Assembly: GCA_021307315.1 (NCBI GenBank)
Contig: JAJSPD010000072.1
Location: 1 to 64,000 of the forward strand
Direction of reading: 5' to 3'
DNA length: 64,000 nucleotides
Source: Bisporella sp. PMI_857
Lineage: Eukaryota; Ascomycota; Leotiomycetes; Helotiales; Helotiaceae
The notes under the pieces are model-generated. The model was not told where the DNA came from. It was given only the letters and a program-made list of their open reading frames with translations, and did no database searches. Below, one piece after another: positions 1-9,829 of the stretch; the stretch's first letter is position 1; each line of letters opens with the position of its first letter. Position numbers and translations under genes: made by a program.

Positions 1-932
1 AAATAGCACCCGATAAGTTGGACGAGGAGGAGTGGGAGACTCTTGATAAAATCAATACTATGCTATCAGTATTGAAAGAAGCTACTAAGTCCTTGGAAGG
101 CTCTGCAGTACCACTTACTAAGGGACTGCCTGCTATGGACTTCATTATGGGTCAATTTGAAGACGGTAGAGCTCAATATCAAAACGATACCATTATGGCT
201 CCGCTCTACCAAAATGGCTGGGAGAAAATGAAGAAGTATTACCACCTTACTGACGAGTCTCCTGCATATACAGCTGCAATTGTATTGCACCCTGGTTACA
301 AGTGGCAATATATTCAAGACTACTGGGAGCCAGCATGGTTGCCAAAAGCTCAGGTAAATACAGTCTTTAGTAAGAAGGTCTTATAAATATAGAGCTAACT
401 TTTGCAGAGGCTAGTGAAGCAGTTATGGGAGTCCAAATACAAACCAGTTAATGCTGTATCTCGCACTGAAGTTTCAGATATTACGGCATTTCCAACAGCT
501 AGTTCAGTTCTATCAAACCCTTCCAAACCGGTCAACCAATTCGCAGAGTATCTTCAAAGACATAAGGCCAAGGCACTGGCCCAACTCAATGATGCTACAG
601 CTAGTGACGATGAATATATTCGATATATCAAAGAGAAGATTGAGTGGACAGACGACCCAATAGCTTGGTGGTTAGAATCAAGTCAAAAACACAAATACCC
701 TCACTTGAGCAAGATGGCGATTAATATATTGTCAATACCATGCATGTCAGCTGACGTCGAGCGGTTATTCTCGAGTTGCGGTCTTACGCTTGAAGATCGT
801 CGAAATCGTATTGGTATTGAGCTATTAGAGGCGTTAGAATGTCTGAAATCGTGGTTTAAAATCAAGGAGTTCAATATATTAGAACCAATGGGGATTGGGA
901 ATAGCTTCAACGGGAGCGACAGCGAGGTGTAG
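1..932 (+). CDS. hAT-family transposase, C-terminal part (5' end outside window)
   Basis: This is the C-terminal part of a hAT-superfamily transposase, a cut-and-paste DNA transposon enzyme. The reading frame is open from base 3, so the gene starts before the window. I read two exons, 3-353 and 408-932, joined in phase by a 54-base intron with GTAAAT donor, GCTAAC branch site and TTGCAG acceptor. The C-terminus carries the hAT dimerisation signature: WW close to the start of the block, then PCMSADVERLFSSCG and the DRRNR motif. No stop interrupts this part, so the copy may be recent. The sequence just after the stop contains short inverted motifs around TGCACTC that may belong to the element's 3' end, but I could not fix the terminus. 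Family call is firm; whether the element is intact cannot be judged from this window. Confidence 0.85.
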
Positions 933-1006
933 CGCCGGTGAGGTAGGCTATACAGGGAGTGCACTTTTGCACTCCTAGTTTGCACAGTGTACGTATGACA
1001 TGTCTG

Positions 1007-2304
1007 TCAGGCTTCCTGGTACGGTATAGTATGAAGATATATCGCACGCTGTACGTATTCAAGACCTGTCACACATGGAGTATTTACACTTTTTATACTA
1101 CTGCCAACACTGGTCGTCGTCTCTGCAACGTCGTCTTCATCTGCCTCAGGCGTACGGCTCTTGCGCTTCTGACCACGCTTGGCCTTGCCCTTAGCAGCTT
1201 GGGTAGACTCTTTTATGACACTCTTCGCTCGCGCTGCCTCGAGGTCCTCAAAGCTCATAACCTTGCCGTTCCTAGGACCAAGGACTTGGTCGATCGTCGG
1301 ACTTTGGCTTCGTTGTTGATGGTGGTTAGGAATTGAATTCGGTCCTCCTGTGGGACGCTCTGGGCAGAGGTTTTCTGGAAAGCTTTGGCACATTTCTGCA
1401 AGTGCCTCGCCAGGTTCTGTTTGCTCGTCTCATCAAGCGCATGAGCATCCTGTTGGATGATTAGGTTTTGCAGCGACATGAAACCCTCTGCTGACACGGG
1501 CGTCACAGGCGTTTGCACCTCTATGTCTACGTCTTGCCGACAAGACACTACCCTCACCTCATCGGCGCTTGGGATGGCTGGTTCAGTCGGTTCAGCCGGG
1601 GGTTTTGGCATACTCCTGAGCACTCTATCTGGGTTAAATAGGAACAAACCGCTGGCCGCGAAGCCGGCCTTGATATTCTTTGGGGTGAACGCTCTTTCCT
1701 TTGCAGGGCTATACAATGAAGTGAAGTGCTCTTTGCCGATAGTGTTGACACCTCCCTGCTCGAAGCGATCGACCTGGTCCCGGTAGTATGCGTTGAAAGG
1801 AGCAAACACGGCTACATCACAAAGCTGGAGCTTGTGGAAGGTATAGGAAGGGAGACGACATAAAAGAATGTTATTTTCGAAACAGAACTCTAAGATTTCG
1901 AGGGTTTCGTGCGTGCCAAAGCCGTCGCAAATTAAGACGCGTGGTTTTTTATTAGCTCGTTCTTTGGTTTCGAGATCAAATATACGTTTAAGCTATTCTA
2001 AGCTGATCTTCGAGTCGGTATATCCAGATTCGGAGCACGCATACTGCTATCCAGATGTATAAAACGTAGTCCAGTTGCTTCGGTGCATCACTCCAGTCTT
2101 ATCTATATTATACACGTTCTCGGGCTGGATAGCCGGATCCTGTAATACATCTTTGATCACCTCAAACCAGTGTGTAATCTTCCTATACGTGTTTTTCTCG
2201 CGACGGTTCCAGTCTAACGCCTTGACTCTCCGTGCTAGAAGTATAGGATGGTTCGAGAAGTATGCTACTGAGCCACACGTGTGACATTTTACGCCACATG
2301 CCAA
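1007..2304 (-). pseudogene. Fot1/pogo-like transposase, decayed and internally deleted
   Basis: Minus-strand remains of a Fot1/pogo (Tc1-mariner group) transposase. Blocks in gene order: 2304-2047 holds the region before the first catalytic aspartate (ENVYNIDKTGVM, normally ENVYNxDETGVM) and jumps directly to HRSNWTT, so the core between them is deleted. 1860-1255 holds the LCRLPSYTFHKLQLCDVAVFAP region and the long C-terminal block with FTPKNIKAGFAASGLF. 1330-1007 holds the basic C-terminus with VMSFEDLEAARAK and a KRGQKRKS stretch. At least one frameshift lies near 1255-1330. No terminal repeats were identified. A further short piece of the same transposase type lies at 22068-22165. Clearly non-functional. 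Confidence 0.8.
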
Positions 2305-2793
2305 GGGTTAAGAGGTAGGTACGGCAAGTGGGTAAAGTTCGCTGGAGAGGTTTGAGGATCATCACACTCCGCTCATTTCCGCCACCAACTGCGCTCTTTC
2401 GTTCTCTGCTACAGTCGCTTGCAAAACCGGCTTCCCCTCCGTGTGCAGCTACTGCAACTTTACCTCGCTTTTTGACTGTGCCTCCAGTCCAATCTAACTG
2501 TATCGGGGATATCCTAAAATGCACATGCGAGTCGCAAAACAAGGCTGTGTGATCAACGTGGAGCAAATTCATTTGTCGGTTAGTGACGGAGTTCGCCCGG
2601 CCGTGGGGGACGCAGCCTCGTTGCTTTCTGCCTTTGTGAAAGCCTGAAGGCAAGTTCTCAAGAATGCATTTCGCCTGTTTTCTCAATGACTCAATGACAT
2701 ACTTTTGCCCGGGTGCTTCTTCAATTATATCCCTCTGTTTGTGCTCGAATATCGGGTGCAGGTTGCAGCTTTACCGTGTATCCATTTTCCAAC
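2305..2793. other. Spacer between transposon remnant and NACHT gene
   Basis: A minus-strand open frame crosses 2183-2686 but I recognise no family in it. The last 100 bases before 2794 are presumably the 5' leader and promoter of the downstream NACHT gene. A pyrimidine-rich stretch at 2385-2480 is the only compositional feature I see. Confidence 0.3.
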
Positions 2794-5700
2794 ATGGATC
2801 CACTATCCCTCAGCGCAAGCATTGCAGGTCTAGCCAGCCTTGCCATCGAACTTGTCAAAATAACTAGATTAGTATCTGATATTTCGAATTCAGGCCGAGC
2901 GGCACAGACCCTGCTTAATGAAGCTACCACCCTGCAGCATACTCTGGAGCAATTGGCTTCCTTCTTGGCAGGACATGGCACTCATGGAAACTCCTTTGAT
3001 AAAACATCTGTCCTGTGGGGCGCTACGAGAGATTGTGATACACATCTCAAGTCTCTTGTTAAAACTCTGAAATGTAATCTGGGTGGTTCGAAGACTTCCA
3101 GAATTGTAAAAAGATTCAAGTGGCCCTTCACCAAGGAGGAGCACAAAGAGATGATGGAGACATTATATCGATGTCGAGCTACTTTCCAATTTTCACTGAC
3201 TCTAGACGGATGGTAAGTAGCCCCTTAAATCACACGATCATGCAAATCTGACTGCAAAAGTAAGCTCCTCTCCCGAACCTCCGAAGATGTATTAGTCCTC
3301 CTTCAACAGAAAAAGGAAACCTTGGAAAAACTTTCTCAGATGCAAGCAATGTTTCCAGAAATCGTAGCTGCTGCAGAGGCTACTTCTAAAACCCTGGAAA
3401 CACTCTCGGGGGTTATGGCTTTAGCAACTTCGCTGTTAGTAGCCTCGAACAGTGCCTCAACGACACTTTCAAGTGTGGGAAGAGGGGTCCAGAAAATTCA
3501 GAGGAAACTCATGGGTACGTTGTTTTTGCGCTCTCTAGTTTGAGTCATCGACTAATTCAACATGCATGAAAGATGAGGAATACAGGAGAGTGCTCAGTTG
3601 GCTCTCGCCCTATCAACACGAAGAAAAGCAGATTGATGTGTCATCGAAGCGCTCAGCAAGATCTGGATATTGGTTATTAGAAAATAACCAATTCAAGGAC
3701 TGGCTGCAAAGTTCATCTCAAAGTCCATTCCTTTGGTGCCATGGAAAACCTGGAGCTGGAAAAACTGTTATGACGTAAGTCTTTGCCAGATGGCCCATCG
3801 AAGATGGACTAATCCAGTGTGTGTCAAGGTCTCTAGTGATAGATCACATTTATGAAAACAGTGCTACGGCCAATTGCGGCCTGGCATACTTCTACTGCGA
3901 CTATCGCGAGAAAGACATCCAATCGCCTATGTACATCTTGTCGAGTATTTTGAAGCAGCTCGTGGCATTGGATCTTTCCAGTGGTGCGGCCATACCGGTT
4001 GAACTTAGACTCGCATATGATTACCGCGAGCGGGCAACTTTCAAGTTTTCTACACTGGAAAGCCATCTTCAAGATGCTTGTCAACGATTCCCACGGACAT
4101 ATATTATCTTCGATGCGTTTGATGAATGCGACTATATCCACAGACAAACGGTTCTACGAACTTTAAACAGCCTGGTACGAATTGGAGGAGTGTCTATATA
4201 TATCACAAGTCGGCCCCATCCAGCAGACCTTAAAAGAACTTTGAGTAAGGCTCACCAGATCGCAATCGAGGCCACAGAGTCAGACATTAGCGACTTCTTA
4301 AATGAGACGATGGAAACCCACGAAGACTTCATGGAAAACCATGGAGCGGACAAGACCCTGCGATCTGATATATTGGCAGCGATCGTGAAAGCATCGCAAC
4401 GAGGGTGAGTAGTTATATCTAAGGAATGGAATATCAATCATCAGAATCGTCGGCTAACTTCCAACAGGTTTCTCTTGCCTGCTCTCCAGATCCCAATTAT
4501 ACTTGAACAGCCAACACGCTCGGAAATTCGCAATGCCCTCGCAAGAATGCCGAAGAAGGTTGAAGACACATTTACTGCGAGCCTCCAGCGAATTCAACGA
4601 CAAGAAGACAGTTGCGCAACTCTTGGAATGCGAGCCCTCCAATGGATATTTTTTTCCAAAGAACCACTGTCCCCAAAAGCCTTGCTTGAGGCACTTTCCA
4701 TCTTACTAGGAGATTTATCACTGGATTCTGATAACAAGCCAGTACTTAAACTGCTTGTTGGTTATTGCATGGGTCTTGTCGAAGTTGACAGTGAAACCGA
4801 AACTATTCGCCTGGTACACCTGACCCTTTACCAATATTTCCAAAAGCATCGAGCGGACCTGTTTCCATCAGGTGAAGCAAGCATGCTGGGAGCTTGTCTC
4901 ACCTACTTGTCTTTCGACGTCTTCAAAGAACAAATTGTGTACGACGGATTGAAGAACCTAACGTTGCTACGCTGGCTTAAGGACTATCACCTCCTCCCAT
5001 ATGCTGTCAGAAACTGGGGCAAGCATGCCCACGCTTGCCCGGGTGACAATATTTTCGAACCAGTGACGCAATTTCTCGATGCTAACTCGGTCTGGCTGCT
5101 GGCGGAATTCGTATATGATTTTGGCACACTAGGTGAAATACGTCTCCTTTTCGGATCGAAGGATACTGGTTATCGCACAGAAGCTACTCGTTTGGAAATC
5201 GCAGCCATCCATGGTCTAGAGACTGTAGTACTTCATCTTTTAAGAAGAAATGGCTTTAGGGCTCAATCAGATGACGGGAATGCTCAGACTGCACTTCGGC
5301 TAGGAGTCTGGCTCAATCATAAGAACGTTGTGGATATCCTGCTAAACGAGTGCTCACTTCCGCCAAATCAGAGATCACCGGACTTGCGCTTTTGTCCACT
5401 GTGGGCAGCTCGCGAACACAGCAATCTTGTCTTGGAGCGCAAGCTCTTACAACACGGCTGGCTTCCAGGGGCTTCTGAAATATGTTGTTACCTGAAGCCA
5501 GTGTTCAAACGTCTGGAAACGGTTGCAAGACGGCATGGCGAGGCCGACAAACATGAACCAAAATGCACCGTCGATGAAATTTTCTCTGTGACCGCTCCGA
5601 CATTCAATCTGGACTTTGTTGATTGGCTGAAAGGATACCTATTACTGGCAATAGAGAAGAGTAGCACCGAGATGATTGAGTCTTTGTTTTTGTACAAAAA

Positions 5701-6388
5701 CGAAATTGAGGCACGTCTGAAGAGCTCTGCAAGTAGTGGGTATCCTGTCAGAGCCAAGTCAGCAAATGCTTCGATGGAAATATTCAAAAAGCAGATCTGG
5801 GTCAATGTTGACTCGAGAGTTGCCTTGCGAAATAATCTCGGGCAGAAACAAGTTATCTTCCATCTTCTCGGTCAAGCAGGGAAGCGGACGGGTGCTTCAT
5901 TCAACTGGCTTGCAAACATCTTTGCAGCCCCCTCTCCTTTTGGGAAATCTGAGCTCCATATCGCCGCGCAATGGGGCCTGGGATACGTCTGCCTTCGTCT
6001 TGTGGCTGTCAAAGGTCTTTCAAACGGTCTGGACAACAAAAACCGAACTCCTCTGTGGGAAGCTATAATCAACGGGAACGAATACGTAGCCGGCATTCTT
6101 CTCGGAGGAGGATCAAACCCGACTCTCAGGGATAGCGATGGCAATACTCCGCTGTCCGCAATGCTGTCAATGCAAGCGGATGGCATAAAATTGAACTACA
6201 GACATATTCCAGGAGTGGCTGAACGCATCTACAAGATAATGAGAGACCGACCCCAGTTCGCGTTTCTGACATCCGATCTTCAGTCTCAACGCCTCTTGAA
6301 AAATTTCCATGAACCCCCCGGGGCGGATCGAAAGCAGCGTCAAAAAGGCCAGACAAAAGAACATTTTGGCATTGCTGTCGTCAAGTAG
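2794..6388 (+). CDS. NACHT-domain NLR-like protein with C-terminal ankyrin repeats
   Basis: STAND-type NTPase of the fungal NLR-like class, expected to be a cytoplasmic signal-responsive ATPase/GTPase in non-self recognition. Exons read by hand: 2794-3212, 3261-3514, 3573-3774, 3829-4404, 4468-6388. All four introns are GT-AG (48, 58, 54 and 63 bases), mostly with CTAAT/CTAAC branch sites, and all phases agree, giving 1123 residues without a stop. The N-terminus (MDPLSLSASIAGLASLAIELV) resembles the fungal Helo-like/STAND N-terminal domain. The NACHT core has Walker A HGKPGAGKT near residue 282, a Walker B-like IIFDAFDECD near 382 and ITSRPHP near 417. Two ankyrin-like blocks lie near residues 720-790 and 975-1040; they are diverged, unlike the near-identical array in the gene at 27634. 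The start is the first ATG in frame with the conserved N-terminus. No damage seen, so probably functional. Confidence 0.88.
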
Positions 6389-6481
6389 GCGCGCGGCTTG
6401 ACGAAGCGATGGCAGGGAGTTATATGCATCTGGGTCGTACATCTACGTCTCTGTGAGTAAAAACAGATGTGCCCCTAGGAG

Positions 6482-8162
6482 TCAAGATGTACCACTCTTA
6501 CCCCGTTCGACATAGTTACCGTAGCTGGAGGGGAATCTGGATGAGATTTTTTGATCGAACAAATCAGGACGAAAATGGGCGAAGAGATAGGAGGTCTTCA
6601 TACTCTGGTGCTTCACCACTAAGGTATTTTGTTCAACACACCATCTTTTGTTACAGTCTGCAAGCACTCCTGGCAGCTGGCAGGAGAGGCAGCCCGGCAT
6701 AAATTCTTCGACAAGCCTTTTATATGTTGCTTTCGAACCAAAATTAGTTATTGTATGTTACCCAAAGCGGAAGAGGCTTGCATGAAGGTACCTATGTCAA
6801 GGGTATCCAATTATATTAAATGGCAAGTAAATATCAAACTTGGCTGTGCACTTATTATAAGAGATGACGCGGCCCTGGCCTTGTGGGTGATCATGCCCTG
6901 CTTATTGTTAGCATGTGCTTAGTATATGCTACACCACTTCACTTACTACACAACTTTCTTTTACTTGTTTTTTGCCCAATGTAAGTACAAGCACTTTTTT
7001 CCCCTTGAAATCCTTGTGCTACAGGTGAGCTTAAATACTCAAGATCAATTCGATTCGACATTTTCGGTATTGGAATAGCTAAATGCCATGGTTTTTGATC
7101 ACAATTCAAACTACAGCCAATAAAAGTAACATGTATACTGTTAGTATATGCTGAACATATGCGGAGAATACACAAACCTTATTCCGCACGAAGATTTCTG
7201 CCGGTCTATTTAAGCAGGTTCTTTCAATCCTATATAGACATCGATAGTTATTCTGGTTCCAGTTTTTAAGAAACCCATTGAAATAAGCTTCAGTCTGAAT
7301 CCTTAGCCGTTCTGTAATAGAAGAAGATAAATATTGCTGACTAGTAAACTGTTGTAAGTCATTAATATGCTCTAGCTTCACGTCATTATATGCTGAGCAT
7401 GTGCGGAGCACATCTTTGTGAACATACTCGTAGTGCTTAATGCTTGAGCATTTGTATGATAAATGATAAGCTTGATGGCCCTCTTCGAAGATTATAGCTT
7501 AGTTGTGCCTTGAGATGTCTCGAACAATGAAAACTGGATCTAAAATCGTTTAGTATAGGTGAAGTATCTTCTTAGCATATGCTTAGCATACTTTTGACAT
7601 TTGCTCGCGTGCTACTTTGAAGACATCACTTTTTGTTGAATGTGTTGTAGCAAAAGGGTTGGAGCAGTGAATAAAGTGAGCAATACCGTCAGAAATAGGC
7701 TTTGGGTAATAAGGCATATCAAGATGGTCAAAAATTTCGTTAATAGAGATCTTAGACCGGCTATTAGTACTCAATGTACAACCGAAACTATTGACCTGGC
7801 TCTGTATCTGGTAATCATATGCACAGGATATACTTTACATTTAGAAGACTACTTATTTGAGACAGTGCCATTACAATTGGAGGGGTTTCGGGTACAAGCT
7901 CAGTATGTATAAGATGGCTATCATGATCAGAAGAGAAAGAAGAGTGACTTAAAGTGTCGTCGTCACTGTCTCGAGTCAAGATATTTTTGGAACATCAAGC
8001 TAGTATAAAATTAGCATATGCACAGTATATGCAGAGAATGTTACATAATTCTTAACACTTACACTGAGCCCATTCATCCACCTTAAAACGAACTCACTGG
8101 CCGGTTGCGTCATAATAAAAATGAGTTTTAAGACGTGTGTTATTAAAGCTGTGATGCTTCAT
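6482..8162 (-). pseudogene. Decayed multi-intron gene whose introns share a repeated motif
   Basis: I do not recognise the product. Exons reconstructed on the minus strand: 8162-8063, 7999-7839, 7807-7592, 7539-7428, 7375-7178, 7137-6947 and 6897-6482. The junctions of exons 1-4 keep phase; later ones need one-base shifts. Exon 2 is rich in Ser and Asp, exon 3 contains the block FDHLDMPYYPKPISDG, exon 5 is Gln/Asn-rich and the last exon has several Cys. Stops interrupt it: TGA near 8096 and at the start of exon 2, TAA in exon 4, TGA and TAA in exon 7. Most are explained by C-to-T or G-to-A changes. The six introns (8062-8000, 7838-7808, 7591-7540, 7427-7376, 7177-7138, 6946-6898) all carry the motif listed at 6908-8448. 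The 31-base second intron is unusually short. It could be a host gene or a transposon gene. Confidence 0.5.
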
Positions 8163-8448
8163 ATCAAGTTATTTAAGTAAAGAATTAAGAAATCATTTTT
8201 AGTGTCGGAATACCTACCACGTAGCAAAAGGCGTAGTAACTGTGACTACGCTCTTGCTGAGGTGGTTTTGATATTCGTTGATTCATTATAAGCTACGGCC
8301 TATTGCCAGGTAGATATATAGATGGTAGAGGACCCACAATCCTCGCGATATGGAACGCGTGAAGCTATGTACATGCATCCCAACATTTAGACATACGCGT
8401 TCAAAGGGGTAGATTAGCAAGGCATGTGCTTGGCGTGTGCTTAGCGTA
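6908..8448 (-). repeat. Seven dispersed copies of a GCATATGC double-palindrome motif, six in introns
   Basis: On the minus strand each copy is two near-copies of the palindrome GCATATGC separated by about three bases and followed by TAAC/TAAT, so the end of the motif is also a branch-site match. Copies lie at 6908-6931, 7141-7166, 7386-7408, 7572-7590, 7808-7833, 8011-8039 and, more degenerate, 8414-8448. The first six fall inside the six introns reconstructed for the gene at 6482-8162. I saw no comparable copies elsewhere in the window, though I could not run a search. Confidence 0.65.
8203..8290 (+). repeat. Hairpin repeat, copy 1
   Basis: A stem-loop at 8224-8257 pairs GCAAAAGGCGTAGT with ACTACGCTCTTGC around a 7-base loop. 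Sequence on both sides (TGTCGG upstream, ATTCGTTGATT downstream) is shared with copies at 17755-17845 and, inverted, at 36340-36460. A diverged relative lies at 40245-40416. Confidence 0.7.
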
Positions 8449-9829
8449 ATTCGCTACCCCGGCCAAGCTTTTCTCTACCCTGGCCCAACGGTGATCCCTG
8501 GCCACATCACTGTCTCCGTTTGCATTCCGTTGGCCATCACACACGCAGGCCAACTGTCTTGCGTCTTGTATCTGCGAGCGCCGCAGAAGTTGGGCGAGTT
8601 GCGCTCCGCATCGCCATCAATCTGCTGCCTCATGCACGCTTCGCATCACGGACCGCCTCTGGTGTGGTGATTGAGCCGGTTTCGCAGTGCCAAGTTCGGC
8701 GCATTCGACACAGAATGGTGGAGTTATGGTGCCGGTGCGGCGCTTGGAAGTCGGGTTACTTAATGCTCCTGCATTCATGCCAGGCGGAGTAACTATGTCT
8801 TCCTCGCCAACGAGTGGTCGAAGATATGTGCGTCCTAAAGGCTGATGCGGCTCGTACCCCCACGGATATGGATCGGGGAAAATATTCATACCCCAGTGGT
8901 GTTATGGAACCGTTGGCCCCAAGCACTTGCCATTGGCTCGCCTTTTCGTTGGTAGATTGCTTCTGTCGGCTAGTTATGAATTCATGGGTGGGTTGGTGGC
9001 ACTCAGATCGATGGGTTGCAGAACGCAGCCAAGCCGCGGCATCTGATAAGCTGTAATCCAACCTACAGGGCCTTTTTATTCCTAGGCGAGTCCAAATACT
9101 GCCCTAAATCCGCTGTGGTATGCCAATCAGCTGTTCAGAATGCCGGATTCTGGTCTCCTGTAGGTCAACCATTATGGCGTAATCAGCATTTATTGAACCC
9201 TGTAGATTGTATTCAGCAACAATCAGGCGACCCGTGACGTGTTTGACACAGAGCGAATCCCGCTTCCCCGTGGTCGCACCAACTCACGCGAAGAGTTACC
9301 TGTCGGGGGATGGCCGCAGGAAAAAGCATTTTTTTGGCCCGCAGAGATGTATATCCACAATTTTCCTGTCTAAAAGGTATGCTAAGACGCTCGTTTCCCG
9401 ATATGGATTAACGCCCCAATCTTATCAACAGACCTTATGCAGTACACCCAAAAAGCAGCGTGCAGAAGCGAGTGCACCCATTAATGAATCCGTCGAGACA
9501 TGCAGCAACCTACAGAATTTTAGTGTCCGCTTGTGAGATTAGCTCTTCTTATAAATACGAAGTGCCTTCCCTACAACGAAAAATCATTTCTACTTGATCA
9601 AGACTACCTTACATGCTGAAATCCTTCCGGACTCTTTGCCATCAGGTCCTTCTTCTGAGTAATGTGACATTGATTTCTAATCCCCCCGTCAATGTTGCCC
9701 AGCAAACTTCAAAATGCGGTTAAAGATTGGTGGTCTGGCGAGGTGATTTCCCTCAAATACCCTTGCAAGTCTGGCCCTACGTAATAGTCTAATTTCTCGT
9801 TACTCAGCCTCGCCTTCTCTGCTACTGTG
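8300..9829. other. Unassigned region upstream of the membrane-ankyrin gene
   Basis: From about 8450 the base composition becomes more G+C-rich and many short overlapping frames appear on both strands (for example minus 8889-8617 and 9061-8756), but none resembles a family I know and none has convincing introns. The final 200 bases should contain the promoter of the gene at 9830. Confidence 0.3.

Noticed and set aside
8224..8257. Hairpin repeat as the 3' end of a Helitron
   Set aside because: CTAG/CTGA follows the stem in two copies, but similarity between copies continues past that point and the stem is not at the usual distance from the end.
8224..8257. Hairpin as a bacterial-type terminator or tRNA
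   Set aside because: The sequence is eukaryotic, there is no T run after the stem, and no tRNA cloverleaf or A/B box pattern fits.
8814..9061. Overlapping open frames on both strands as genes
   Set aside because: They overlap each other, have no introns, no recognisable motifs and appear in a G+C-rich stretch where long random frames are expected.
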